NCBI GenBank assembly: GCA_954871525.1
Contig: OX940864.1
Coordinates: forward strand, 614,001-678,000
DNA from: Parietaria judaica
Taxonomy: Eukaryota; Streptophyta; Magnoliopsida; Rosales; Urticaceae
DNA: 64,000 bases
Reading direction: 5' to 3'
Shown here: in pieces, positions 44,975 through 54,918 of the stretch
Numbering within the stretch: position 1 is the first letter of the stretch
Layout of the letters: every line of letters begins with the position of its first letter
Position numbers and translations under genes: made by a program
Notes under the pieces: generated by a model
Seen by the model: only the letters and a program-made list of their open reading frames with translations
Told to the model about the DNA's origin: nothing
The model's database searches: none

Positions 44975-45374
44975 TGTAAGCATTAATTTAATGTCGTACA
45001 TGATTATGCAATCCGATTCATTAATATTGCATTAAACATTATTAGCCAAGATCTTAGAACGAGATGATTTTCACATATGAATATTAGATCGAGAAAGCGT
45101 ACCTTGATCCATGATCGGAATAATAGCGGAAACGATTAATCACCAGAATTGCGTATCTCTCTCTTAACCTCTTTAGAGTGACAAGCCTTCTTTGATGGAG
45201 AGGAAAACTTACGTAGGTAGAGAGAGGACCAATTCCTAAGGTTTCTCTTTATATAGACCCACCATCAGGGTATAATAGGAATTTACCTTTATTTAATTAA
45301 ATCAATTAGATTTTATCTTATTATTATTAAACCCATTATTTAAATTGCCCAATGGGCCATACGTGAGTCTAACA
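44975..45374 (-). repeat. 5' LTR of Copia-2
   Basis: 400-bp LTR; the promoter side for minus-strand transcription, with gtttctctttatatagaccc giving a minus-strand TATATAAA near 45250-45257. Confidence 0.93.
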
Positions 45375-45379
45375 ATATG

Positions 45380-46349
45380 TACAAAATCATAGCCTTAAAG
45401 TGAAAAATTAAAGCACGTGCATTTAAAGTAATTAACAAACAGCTGCACCTAAAACACCCGAAGCTAAAACGACATAAAAAAATATCCCAGGAATGAAACG
45501 ACATATGAAATTCCAAGAATAAAACGACATAAAAAATCCCTAGACAAAAGATGTAAAAACTTTCAAGATATAAAATAACATTAGGAAATCCCACGACAAA
45601 AGTTTCCATTTGCTATAACACTTCTCGTGATGAAAGGGCGAAATCGTAATTTTGTATAGTCCTCAGTGCTCGTGAAGTTGGCTATGTTTTGTGTTAATAC
45701 TCGTCGTAATGACAGTAGAAGATAAACGACACGGATTAAAAAACGGCAGATAATGAGAAACTTGAAAAACGACATAAGATGAATAGAATATGCATCATCC
45801 GAATTGGAATTCAGTAGGGGTTTTAATTAGACTGCGAGCTATATATGTTGGCTCATAATAAGTATGAGCTTATGAATATAAGCACTTAAAATTTGTTGAC
45901 AAGATATTCTATGCTTTGGATTTTGTTCTCTTTTTATGTTAGTGCACATATTAGCAGAAGTTAAGCTTAACTAATAATAGCAATTTTTTTTTTATCAAAT
46001 AGCCGAAGATCACCAACATATATAGTGACCCCATCTCAAATTTATTAATAGAACCCTCACTTATGGCGGAAGGAAACCGTGGTAACGTGATAACATAAGA
46101 AATTTAAAATATTAAGACATTAAAAAGCATCCCGAATATCAAAATTGTCTTATAACCCAAAGACACGAACCGATTAATACAAAATAAACATTAAATAAAC
46201 TAATAATAGCATTACTTTTCAATAAATATGTTTGCAAGATCGAAAAAATACAATAACGTAAGAAAGATTAATAGATAAGACATTTATAATCACTAAAATA
46301 ATAAATACATTCATAAAAAACATCACACTTTTGTTCTTCCAAATGATCA

Positions 46350-46421
<72 letters not shown>

Positions 46422-46494
46422 ACATCCAAATGCTAAGATCCGGAGTCTCGCTTGGACGAAGCCAATGGTGGCGGGCAGTGATATGTGAAGGAAT
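45380..46494. other. Intergenic DNA with AAACGACAT motif cluster, (TA)n and the RLP3 3'-UTR exon
   Basis: Between 45465 and 45780 the word AACGACA recurs at least five times in the same orientation, like transposon subterminal repeats. A (TA)n run occupies 46353-46418. About 46430-46494 on the minus strand matches the conserved RLP 3'-UTR exon. No other gene is seen. Confidence 0.5.
46353..46418. repeat. (TA)n microsatellite
   Basis: About 66 bp of uninterrupted TA repeats, downstream of RLP3. Confidence 0.95.
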
Positions 46495-46573
46495 CTAAGA
46501 GCAATAAACTCATATCAAAATTTAGAAAATATAGCATGAAAAAAAAAAAACTTTAGTTCAATATATGATTTAC
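46495..46573 (-). other. 3'-UTR intron of RLP3
   Basis: Donor GAG|GTAAATC three bases after the TGA stop, acceptor ttgctcttag|ATTCC; 79 bp. Confidence 0.6.
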
Positions 46574-46576
46574 CTC

Positions 46577-49000
46577 TCAGCCTTTGATCATTCTCATCAC
46601 TTTGGCGCATTGAATCGTTGTTTTCACATAGATCCAATCTCCGACGTCATTAATGAGATTGAAATATGCATATCGAAAAGGCTTGTTGAATATCAAAACA
46701 CCACAAACTCCCCAAAATGCAGTTGTGAAGCCTATCACCATGCTTATGTAGAACCCTCTACCAATAAGCTCATCAGAATTATCCTCGCCGGCAGCCCGAG
46801 GAATCGAAAAATTCGGTCCCGGACATTTCTTTGGAAGCGGGTCTCCGCACAACTCTGTGTTTCCCCAATATGCGTTCTCAAGGCTCTGGAGTTGAGTGCC
46901 TGTGGGGATTTTTCCGGACAAGTTGTTGTTTGATATGTCTAGCGTATTGAGGCGATCAATCTGAGCGAGGCTTTGAGGAATTTCACCAATGAGGCGGTTC
47001 CTGGAAAGATCGAGTACTTCTAAGGATTCCATGCGGCCAATCTCCATCGGAATTTTTCCGCCTAGATTGTTTCTTGAGAGATTCAACGATAATAATCCAT
47101 AGAGCTCGGTTACTTCTCTCGGGATCTCCCCATTCAACTTATTGTTGGAAAGATCAATGATTCTCAAAAGTGGAAGATTAGTTTTGAACTCCGCAATTCG
47201 TCCTTTCCATACAACTTGTAACTTTTTCTCAAAGCCTCCGACGATAAGTTCAAATATACTATGTACCTTGATCGGAGTTACAAAGGAAGTTCCTCTGATC
47301 ATTGCACGAAAACTACTTATGCAATTTGGGATGCTTCCTATAAAGCTGTTTGACGACATGTCAAGCACTGTGAGATTTGATAGATGACATAGAGAACTCG
47401 GAATCCCTCCACTGAAGCTATTGTGTCTAAGGCGTAATATATGAAGATTCGATAAATTTTGGCCAAACCACGCAGGAATAGGTCCAGATAATTTATTTTC
47501 TCCGATATCAAAGACGAGCAAGCTCTTACAGTTTTGTAAGGTCCAAGGCAAGGGTCCCAAAAAATAATTCTTCTCTAACTTTAATAGCTTGATGTTATTT
47601 AGAGATCCAATAGACAAAGGAACTCTTCCAAACAAGCTATTATCAGACAAGATAAGATATTCTAATTTCTCAAAAGGCGACCAACAATCAGGAAGTTCTC
47701 CAGATAATTCGTTGTTGGAAATGTCAAGAAGTATCAAGGGACTTTTACTGTTGATGTTACAAAATAAAGTTAGCTTTGAAAATCTATTTCGTAACAGGTT
47801 TACATATGAAAATTGGGTGAAAAATGATGGTATTGAACCTTCGAATCGGTTCGAGCTTAGATCAAGAGTAGCAAGTTCTGACGAAATATTATAATTCTCT
47901 ATTCCTCCACGAATTTGATTGTGAGAGAGATCCATGGTAAAAGTATCAGAAGTAACAAACCAGAACCAGCTCGGAATAGAATCTGAAATTCCAGTATTGG
48001 AAAGATTAAGAAAAGAAATGGTTGTTTGAGTTTGAAGCCATTTTGGAAACTGGGGGCCTAACATGCATGACTCGAGCCTTATATAACTCAATTTAAACAG
48101 AGGAATCCAGTTAGGAAGAACGTTCAAACTCAACCAATTGGATGATAAATCCAGTGATTCTAACATGGAAAGATTGGTAAAGTGAGCCTCAGTGATTTCA
48201 CCTCCAAAAAGGTTTTCGGCGATTCCAAAATGTCTTAGATGTTTCATGGTGGACAAAGCTTCAGGGATATCACCGTGGAAGTTATTTGACGTTAAGATCA
48301 GATGTGTCAAGGAACTTATATTGGATATGAATATTGGAAACTTGCCTTCAAGCATATTATACCCGAGATCAATGCTCTTAAAGGCACTCATGTTCCAAAA
48401 AACATCTGGAATCAAGCCATTCAACTGATTATCCCGGAGATCGAGCTTCTTCAAGGAATACAGCTTATAGAAAGTTTTAGGTATCGCGCCTTGTAGATTG
48501 TTGTCCGAGAGCTTGAGGCGCTCTAATCTCGAGAGATTTCCTAGTTCCGCTGGAATACTCCCACTTATAAGAGTAGAGGAGATTCTGAGTATTCTCAAAT
48601 TGGAGAGTTTGCCAATAGAACTTGGGATTTGGCTCAAACTCAAGTTCACAGAATACAAATAGAGATGAGTGAGATGTGTCAACTCAAATAATGAGGAACT
48701 AAGATTACCTCCTAAAACATCGCTATCGATGGATAGGCTGACGACATGACCAGAATCATTAGAGCAGCGAATTCCGTACCAGTTGCAGCATTCCGTCCCC
48801 ACCCAACCAAGGGGATCCGTACCATTGCCGGTCCCCTTGATCGGCTGAAGATCACGTCTGAAGCTCAGCAGTGCCTGCCTCTCCGCTTCAATGCACATCC
48901 CCCGAGGCTCCACCGCAATCGATGGAAAAGTGCTCCACAAGATTGAGAGAAGAAGCACGAGGAACGTCACCGCGTGAGGCGGCAATTTAACAGTAGTCAT
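46577..49000 (-). CDS. RLP3: intact LRR receptor-like protein (EIX/Cf class)
   Basis: An 807-residue single-exon protein. The signal peptide is residues 1-29 (VTFLVLLLSILWS core). LRRNT has MCIEAERQALLSFRRDL and ECCNWYGIRC. LRRs are interrupted by an island that includes FEKKLQVVWKGRIAEF (about 47150-47290). LCGDPLPKKC caps the array. An acidic EDNSDE segment precedes one membrane helix (GFTTAFWGVCGVLIF), and the basic tail contains RYAYFNL, a Tyr-based YxxPhi-type motif known in EIX receptors as an endocytosis signal, ending MRMIKG. No kinase. It is closest to RLP1 in the C-terminal half by eye. A TATA-like element lies near 49073-49083 and a (TA)n run lies upstream at 49154-49192. Ligand unknown. 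Confidence 0.93.
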   Translation of the reverse strand: MTTVKLPPHAVTFLVLLLSILWSTFPSIAVEPRGMCIEAERQALLSFRRDLQPIKGTGNGTDPLGWVGTECCNWYGIRCSNDSGHVVSLSIDSDVLGGNLSSSLFELTHLTHLYLYSVNLSLSQIPSSIGKLSNLRILRISSTLISGSIPAELGNLSRLERLKLSDNNLQGAIPKTFYKLYSLKKLDLRDNQLNGLIPDVFWNMSAFKSIDLGYNMLEGKFPIFISNISSLTHLILTSNNFHGDIPEALSTMKHLRHFGIAENLFGGEITEAHFTNLSMLESLDLSSNWLSLNVLPNWIPLFKLSYIRLESCMLGPQFPKWLQTQTTISFLNLSNTGISDSIPSWFWFVTSDTFTMDLSHNQIRGGIENYNISSELATLDLSSNRFEGSIPSFFTQFSYVNLLRNRFSKLTLFCNINSKSPLILLDISNNELSGELPDCWSPFEKLEYLILSDNSLFGRVPLSIGSLNNIKLLKLEKNYFLGPLPWTLQNCKSLLVFDIGENKLSGPIPAWFGQNLSNLHILRLRHNSFSGGIPSSLCHLSNLTVLDMSSNSFIGSIPNCISSFRAMIRGTSFVTPIKVHSIFELIVGGFEKKLQVVWKGRIAEFKTNLPLLRIIDLSNNKLNGEIPREVTELYGLLSLNLSRNNLGGKIPMEIGRMESLEVLDLSRNRLIGEIPQSLAQIDRLNTLDISNNNLSGKIPTGTQLQSLENAYWGNTELCGDPLPKKCPGPNFSIPRAAGEDNSDELIGRGFYISMVIGFTTAFWGVCGVLIFNKPFRYAYFNLINDVGDWIYVKTTIQCAKVMRMIKG

Positions 49001-49151
49001 CGTGCCACAGCGAGAGTGTTCTTGTTTTTGTTGAGAAAAAGGGTGAGTGTTTTAAGGAATGTAAAGTTCCGAAGTATATATTTATCTCTATATATTTTAT
49101 CATTGATGCATTTGAAAGGGACATCAGAGGCCAAATAAAGCTGTAACTTGT

Positions 49152-49153
<2 letters not shown>

Positions 49154-49192
<39 letters not shown>
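49154..49192. repeat. (TA)n microsatellite in the RLP3 promoter
   Basis: About 39 bp of TA repeats, roughly 155-190 bp upstream of the RLP3 start codon. Confidence 0.95.
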
Positions 49193-49195
<3 letters not shown>

Positions 49196-50020
49196 GATAA
49201 GTGTAAGAGCAATGATAGTGAACGAACAAATACTTTCCATAATTGCTTCGAGCGACGACCTTGAAAGTCTTCGAGTCAATTTCTATATTTCTTTGTGGCC
49301 TCACATGTCAATTTTCTTCCGCATACGTTTAATTAGGGGTGAAAGCTGGCCGGGTACCTGGTTTTTTTTTTTCCTGCCAAACCCGGTACCCGGATCCGGA
49401 ATCCGGGTTTCTTGATATTGAAACCCGGATCCGGATATTAAAAAAAAACCTGAAATTCGGATCCGGGTTTAAAACCGGTTTTTGTATTGAAAAACCGGTT
49501 TTAAAAGCCGATCCGGATTTCATGCAATTTTAAAAACCGATTGCAGGTTCTAGTCTATTTTTGCGGTACTTGTACAGTGAACGTAAATGTTATTCGGGAC
49601 ATTGCAACCCAGATCCAAAACAAAGACAGTTTAAATGGGCTCATTTTGGTAGTGCAAGGCCCAATTGCAAGTGCGGCCCAAAAGGCTGTCAAGCTTTTCA
49701 GATTCAAAGCTTAAATCTTTCAGGTATTTTTTTTCTTCTCTTATCTCGCTTATGTAATGGCTTGGAGATAAACTGAGCAACAAGTTAACATATTCCCACT
49801 GTCCTCCGTTGATGTAGGACTTCGTCTCCCGAAAAAACGACAAGGTATTTATTTAGACTAATAAATAACGACATTGATCCCGAAAACGATATCGGAAGCC
49901 TTAGTTAAACGCACGACGCAAACCTCGTTAACGACATGATACAAATGGGCCTCTGCAAGGATCACCCCACCATTGAGGAGAGCTTGCATCACGATACCAC
50001 GTTTTTCTTTTTTAGTTAAA
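49193..50020. other. Intergenic DNA with a CCGGATCCGG-rich fold-back block
   Basis: From 49333 (taggggtgaaagctggcc, similar to common hAT MITE starts) to about 49530, palindromic words cccggatccgg, ggtacccgg and aaaccggtttt recur. A matching right terminus was not found. The rest, including an AACGACA-containing stretch at 49835-49940, has no gene. Confidence 0.45.
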
Positions 50021-50343
50021 CGCATGTCGCCTAAGTTGAGTGTCACAAGGTGTTTTACTTTTTAATTTTTTTACTTTTCTTTTTTATAATTTATAGTATG
50101 ACAATGCTATAAAGTTTGACCAACATTTGTTATAAATCTTGAACAAAAAATAAAATATAGGTTTTCTCGACTTTGGATGCTTATTATGCTGCTATTATTT
50201 TACTAAAGTTTGAGTAGTTTTGTTGTAATTTTTATTATTATTATTATTTTGTTTTGTTTGTTTCGTTTCCCCCTAATCTATTTTATGTACTATTTCAGCT
50301 CTATTTAAAGTAAGGGTTGTTTGATTTTAGGGAATTTTACTTT
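50021..50343 (+). repeat. Dispersed module copy B (empty-site copy)
   Basis: Matches 19175-20543 minus its hAT insertion. It lies about 250 bp upstream of the HAG2 start codon. Confidence 0.75.
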
Positions 50344-50597
50344 TAACTTTAAGTATATTTTATTTTCAATTTAAGAAGGAAAAAAAAACTACATGAACAT
50401 ATACTCTTAAAAATTTACGCCTACTTCATCACAACCCAACCAAGCCCAGCCCAGCCCAGCCCAGCCCATGACCTGGTCCTCACGCGCATCGCACGTGACA
50501 GAGTCGTCTTCTCCGACACCCGAATTTCGTACACTTGGATTTTCCCGCGCCTTTCTTCTCTCCCATTTCCCGCTCCGCTGAAACCTTAGCTTCCTCG

Positions 50598-51636
50598 ATG
50601 GGTCAGAAGCAGCAGCTCGCCGCCGCTGACCCCAAGAAGCGCCGCCGTGTTGGATTCCCCTGCATCGGTATGTCGGACCACTTCCGTTTCTTCTTTTCGG
50701 ATCTTCTCCCCTGAAATTACCTGAAAATGGAACTTCGTCCTCGTTCATGATTCCTCTCTCTGTTGTTTTGAGCTCGGATTTTTTATTCGATTTCATGATT
50801 TGGTGCAGATTCGGGAGTCGAGGCAAGTGATTGCATTCAGATTTACTTAGGTGTGTTAATCTCATTGGTTTCTTATGAATCTGTAATACATATCACTATG
50901 CTTTTGCTTTTGATGTTATGAAGCTTGCTTTTTTATCATAACATTGTAGTTTCTAGCAAAGAGGAAGTGGGCGATTCGAGTGGCTTTCTTATCGAGCCAG
51001 TTGATTTGAATGCTTTTTTCGGAGAAGATGGAAAAATCTATGGTTACCAAGGATTGAAGGTGAGATAATATTCTGCTCAAATTCCATGGACTCATTGGCA
51101 CTTTTGGGTTCTTAAGATGCGTGTTGCTGCAGATTACTATATGGGTTAGCAGCGTATCTTTTCATGCATTTGCCGACATCGCATTTGATAGCACATCTGA
51201 TGTAAGTTTTGACATTTACGTTTTTGTTCTGCCTTTCCATCGTCACATTTCCCCTGATTATTGTTCTGTCTTTTTATTGTTTTTAGGGAGGCAAAGGGAT
51301 CACAGACTTGAATGCAGCTCTTAAGGTACGGTATTAGAATTAGATAACATTTCAAATCTGTGGATATGGTCTTTACTTTGCCACGTTCTTCAGGATACAT
51401 TTGCCTTGACTCTCGTTGAGAGTAAAGATGAGTTACTTCAAACCTTTTCAACCCAGACCAATTTTATCAGGTGCGACAACATGGATGCCGATTCTGTTTA
51501 TTTTGATTCACTAATTCCGACGGTGCCCTTTATTAATTCATGTTACGTGTCTCTTTCTATGAGCAGATCTATGGTTTCTGGTGGAGAGATACTGCAGCAC
51601 AAAGCCTCCAATGGTTCAATGGGTTCTGATTTGGAG
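50598..51636 (+). pseudogene. HAG2: HAG2 (type-B histone acetyltransferase HAT1) 5' fragment, exons 1-7
   Basis: Seven exons with GT-AG borders and consistent phases: 50598-50667, 50809-50850, 50950-51059, 51133-51201, 51287-51325, 51394-51470, 51567-51636, together 159 codons without a stop. The product begins MGQKQQLAAADPKKRRRVGF and continues with ASDCIQIYLVSSKEEV, EPVDLNAFFGEDGKIYGYQG, GGKGITDLNAALK and ESKDELLQTFSTQTNFIR. This matches the N-terminal half of plant HAG2, which acetylates free histone H4. The GNAT catalytic domain is absent: nothing recognisable follows in 51637-52650. A GC-rich 5' region (50430-50597) looks like the original promoter/leader. Exon 7 ends in phase 0 and could splice to the protease gene at 52660. 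Interpreted as a gene fragment captured by a CACTA-type element. Confidence 0.85.
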
Positions 51637-52659
51637 GTACTTATTGAATTCTGTTCTTGGGTTTCTCTTTATTTACTTTTCAGAATTCAGTTGGTTTCTA
51701 TATAGATATGAACATCTGATTCATTGTTTCAACTCTTACTGCATATATTTACTATAAAACCCAACTCGGGTTCGATAATTTTTTTGGAAATTTCTCTTAA
51801 ACCAAGTGTTGGATCATGAAAAGAGAACACATGGTTTCTTGAATATTCTAATCAAGAGAACCAACTCGATTTTGTAAATTCATATCAAGAAAAGTTGTAG
51901 AACCACATTATTTTAAAAATACTATATGTTCGGGTTCAACGAAACATGTTAAGAATTTTTCTAGCTCAATGGGAATTTTGTTAATTCATCAATTATTTTT
52001 GGCTTAGCTACTGGTTCAATGTGAATATTGATTTTGTATCATTAATTTTAAGTTTTGATATATTTGATTCGATTTGATCAATTGCTTATTAACAAATGTA
52101 CCTCTTGCTTTAGGTTTGATTCGTTCAGTAAAATGATTAGAAAAAGACTGATTTTTTTCCTTAATTTTTTTAGTACGATGATTAATTTTCTATAGTGAAG
52201 AAGAACATTAACAAACCTAAAAGCTAGTTTAAGGATATTCTTCCAAGTTGTGTGAAAAAAAAGGTTTTAAATAATGATGAAATTCATTCAGTTAAATCAT
52301 TAATTTTCAACATTTTAGTATTATGGTTGTGGCTAAAACCTAGTGCTGTCTCATTATTCTTCTTATTTTGAGTTAAAATCTTTGTTGGGTTCCATCGGAT
52401 TTTGATTTTCGAATCGACATGGTTATAAAATAATCCAGTTCTGCTAGTGTGTTGTATGTAATTTTGCTCAAAAAAGTTGTACTGTATTTGTGTGTTGATT
52501 ATGATTGTAGTCCTTCCAAGTTCAAACAGTTTTAATTTTATGTTTTTATTTTAAATTTTTTGTTGTTTTGCTTCTTTCGGGTGAATTTGTCTTTATTTAT
52601 GTCGGTTTATTTGTTATGTTTGAACATTTGTAACGTTTATTTTGTTCCATTTATATTAG
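51637..52659 (+). other. Probable intron or spacer between HAG2 exon 7 and the Ulp1 gene
   Basis: AT-rich, no ORF or missing HAG2 exon recognised. It starts with gtacttattg and ends ccatttatattag, so it has usable splice borders (1023 bp). Confidence 0.5.
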
Positions 52660-53905
52660 GTTTCAATGGGGCCGAAAAAGGAAAAAACTACACGTGGCGG
52701 TGCTATTACTGAAACCGCTCGAGGTAATAAGCGACCGCGATTGCAGCAACTGGAGATGCCGCAGCCACTTGAAGTAGAAGCGGAAGTGGAGGATGGAAAT
52801 GAGACCGAAGACTTCATGAATAAAAACGCTTTGAATCGCCATAGAGAAATGCAAGGTCGTTCATTCGCTATGGAACGGGGGTTTGGACTAAACACGAGCG
52901 AGTCATTTGCTATGAAAGGAGAAGAGTGTATATCGTTGGAAGGCATTTTGCCTAGGTTTAAGTGGCTTGCAACTTATGCCAATGCTAAGATGTTGAATAC
53001 CAATAACGTACTCGTTGTACAAATCCAGAACGATAAAGGTACAGATCAGAAAAGTTTCCCAATCGATTTTGCCGACATGTACGATATGATAAGTTTCAAA
53101 GAAATAGGCGCAACATGGATATCAATTTACATGAGGTACGTCTTCTTTACATCTATGTTTTTTTTTGTTCGTTTAATTATTTAATTAATTTCTAAGATAT
53201 TCTAATATGTCGTTTTTGAACAACCCTTATTTATCCTTTGCAGTTGGCTAAAAATGAATAAGAATGTTGATGATAGGAACCTAAAAATAGGTTTCATAGA
53301 ACCTTTCGCCTTCATAACAACAGAAAATTTAAGGGCGCAAGCCAAAGAACTATACAACGCGCTTGCCAAATGCGAGACGGACCGTACAATGCTCTTGCCG
53401 TACAATGGTTGCAATAATCATTGGATTCTCGTGGTGATCGCTCCCTACAAAGATCTAGTGATTATTTTTAATCCTCTAAAAGGCGGCAATATATTTCCAG
53501 AGCTCAAATATGCCATAAATATGTAAGTTTTTATATGTTTTCATTATTGTTGTGAATCGTTCTCGGTTTTTAAAATGTTAATTATTTTTAAAATGTTAAT
53601 TATCCAAACTATGTTGGTGTATGTTGCATGTATATTGTAGAGCTCTCCAAGACTTCAAGCTTGCACACAAGAATGTCCGGATGAATGAGGGCTCAAGTAC
53701 AGTATTTTATAACGTGCGAGATTCTCCAAAACAGCCTGAAAATTTTGAGTGCGGATATTACGTTATGCGCCACATGCGAGATATTATTGTGCACAGCATT
53801 TCATGGCTTTTAAAGAAGAAGGATTCGTATTCTCAAGCCGAAATTGACGAGGTTAGATTCGAAGCGATGCAATACGTAGAGGAAGTGGTTGATTTCAATT
53901 TATAA
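52660..53905 (+). CDS. Transposon Ulp1-like cysteine protease (C48), possibly fused to HAG2 exons
   Basis: Three exons: 52660-53135, 53244-53522 and 53641-53905, phases matching. The ATG at 52666 opens 337 codons (MGPKKEKTTRGGAITET); the acceptor at 52658-52659 would put GTT TCA in frame before it. The N-terminus is basic with a KRPRLQQ nuclear-signal-like stretch. The middle matches the spacer region of CACTA-borne ULP genes (FPIDFADMYDMI). The protease part has YNGCNNHWILVVI with the catalytic His, then IIFNPL where the catalytic Asp is Asn (AAT, 53470-53472). The oxyanion Gln is in SPKQPE and the catalytic Cys in ECGYYVMRHMRDI. Such genes accompany TNP2-type CACTA transposons, and the flanking cctaggc-rich repeats fit. 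SUMO-protease activity is doubtful because of the Asn. Confidence 0.82.
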
Positions 53906-54050
53906 GTTACGATGTAAATTATAGATTTGCTGAATGTTTGTTATGCACAGTTAAATTATGTGATTGGATAAATGTTGCATTGATGTTTATTTTAGTTGGA
54001 ATTCTAATTGAAGGATACAATTGGTGCTTTTTTAATATGTTTTTATTTTT
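53906..54050. other. 3' region of the Ulp1 gene
   Basis: AT-rich sequence after the stop, no further feature; the tandem repeat starts at 54051. Confidence 0.4.
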
Positions 54051-54382
54051 GGAATTTCTTTTTTGTATAAATTAGCCTAGGCGAACAAATATGCGCCTAG
54101 GCCATTATTACGAACAAATGGAAAGTGAACATTGGCCGAAGCGAAAAAAAAAGCCTAGGCCATTATTACGAACAATGCCGCAAAACAATAAAGCTGCAGC
54201 AAAAAATAAATCAACTTGGAATTTCTTTTTTGTATAAATTAGCCTAGGCGAACAAATATGCGCCTAGGCCATTATTACGAACAAATGGAAAGTGAACATT
54301 GGCCGAAGCGAAAAAAAAAAAGCCTAGGCCATTATTACGAACAATGCCGCAAAACAATAAAGCTGCAGCAAAAAATAAAATA
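54051..54382 (+). repeat. Tandem 167-bp subterminal repeat of a CACTA-like element
   Basis: ggaatttcttttttgtataa at 54051 recurs at 54218. Each unit contains gcctaggcg and gcgcctaggcc palindromes and gctgcagc, differing mainly in an A-run length. The palindrome is shared with 33420-33545. Confidence 0.85.
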
Positions 54383-54686
54383 AAATAATTTTTTTTTTAT
54401 ATAAAAACAGCCACGGCGGTAAATTTGCACTGCGATGTTATATTTAAACCTCGCCGCGGCCTAAATTTTAGCCGGGGTGATAAATATTGGCAGTTTTTTA
54501 TCGCAAAAAATAGCCGTGCCGGAACAATTTTCGCCGAAGATATAATATCTGTAAAGGCCACTACGAAAAAAAAAAATAACAGCTTTTTTATTACGACATA
54601 TGGCCACGGCGAAAACATTTACACCACATCGAAAGTTTTGATTCTACGCCGCGGCTGAATATATAATGCCTCGACAATACTGTTAG
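54383..54686. mobile_element. CACTA-like subterminal region (GCCGCGGC / GCCACGGCG motifs)
   Basis: Several copies of gccacggcg, gccgcggc and related words lie in 54408-54655, plus an internal cactacgaaaaaaaaaa at 54560 that resembles a CACTA terminus. It abuts the RLP fragment, whose homology stops at about 54687. Precise ends and a 3-bp TSD could not be fixed. Confidence 0.4.
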
Positions 54687-54918
54687 ATGATAAAGGATGT
54701 TCTTTGACATACTCCCTTGCGCGAAGGTCGCGCTTGAGGCTCCGCAAAGCCCGCCTCTCCGCTCCAATGCATAACTCGGAAGTGTTCCGACGTCGGCCGT
54801 TTGGAGAGCCTTCTCCCACCACGGAACCGTTCTTTCCAGAGCCGCGGCAGGTGATCAAGCAGAGAAGAATCACGACAAACATCCCAGAAAGAGGCGACCA
54901 TTTAGGATGATAGTGCAT
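54687..54918 (-). pseudogene. Truncated RLP N-terminal fragment
   Basis: Minus-strand ATG at 54918 opens MHYHPKWSPLSGMFVV, a signal peptide almost like that of RLP1, then CRGSGKNGS, RRRNTSELCIGAERRALRSLKRDL and EHPLSS. An extra stretch (VVGEGSPNGR) before RNTSELC distinguishes it from RLP1, where RNTSELC directly follows CRGSG. Homology ends inside the LRRNT, before the CC-W motif, at the transposon-like DNA. The remaining frame runs into that DNA. No LRRs remain, so it is non-functional. Confidence 0.8.

Larger units (their letters stand above)
38684..45374 (-). mobile_element. Copia-2: complete Ty1-copia retrotransposon
   Basis: A 6691-bp element with LTRs of 402 and 400 bp (38684-39085, 44975-45374) and TSD ATATG (38679-38683 and 45375-45379). 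It is read on the minus strand. The primer-binding site TGGTATCAGAGC is at 44972-44961 next to the right LTR, and a polypurine tract (gccaagcgggagaatg) lies next to the left LTR. One uninterrupted polyprotein spans 43607-39483. A long leader of about 1.4 kb separates primer site and gag. The LTRs differ by about four substitutions and one 2-bp indel, so the insertion is young and the copy may be competent. Confidence 0.95.

Noticed and set aside
45380..45900. Right terminus of MULE-C beyond Copia-2
   Set aside because: No sequence complementary to the GGGTAAATGAACC terminus and no 9-bp duplication could be found.
48987..49304. Small frames with poly Ile-Tyr upstream of RLP3
   Set aside because: They are translations of a (TA)n microsatellite.
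54559..54580. cactacgaaaaaaaaaa as the left end of a complete CACTA element
   Set aside because: No matching inverted terminus or 3-bp duplication was found to the right within the window, so only a subterminal region is reported.
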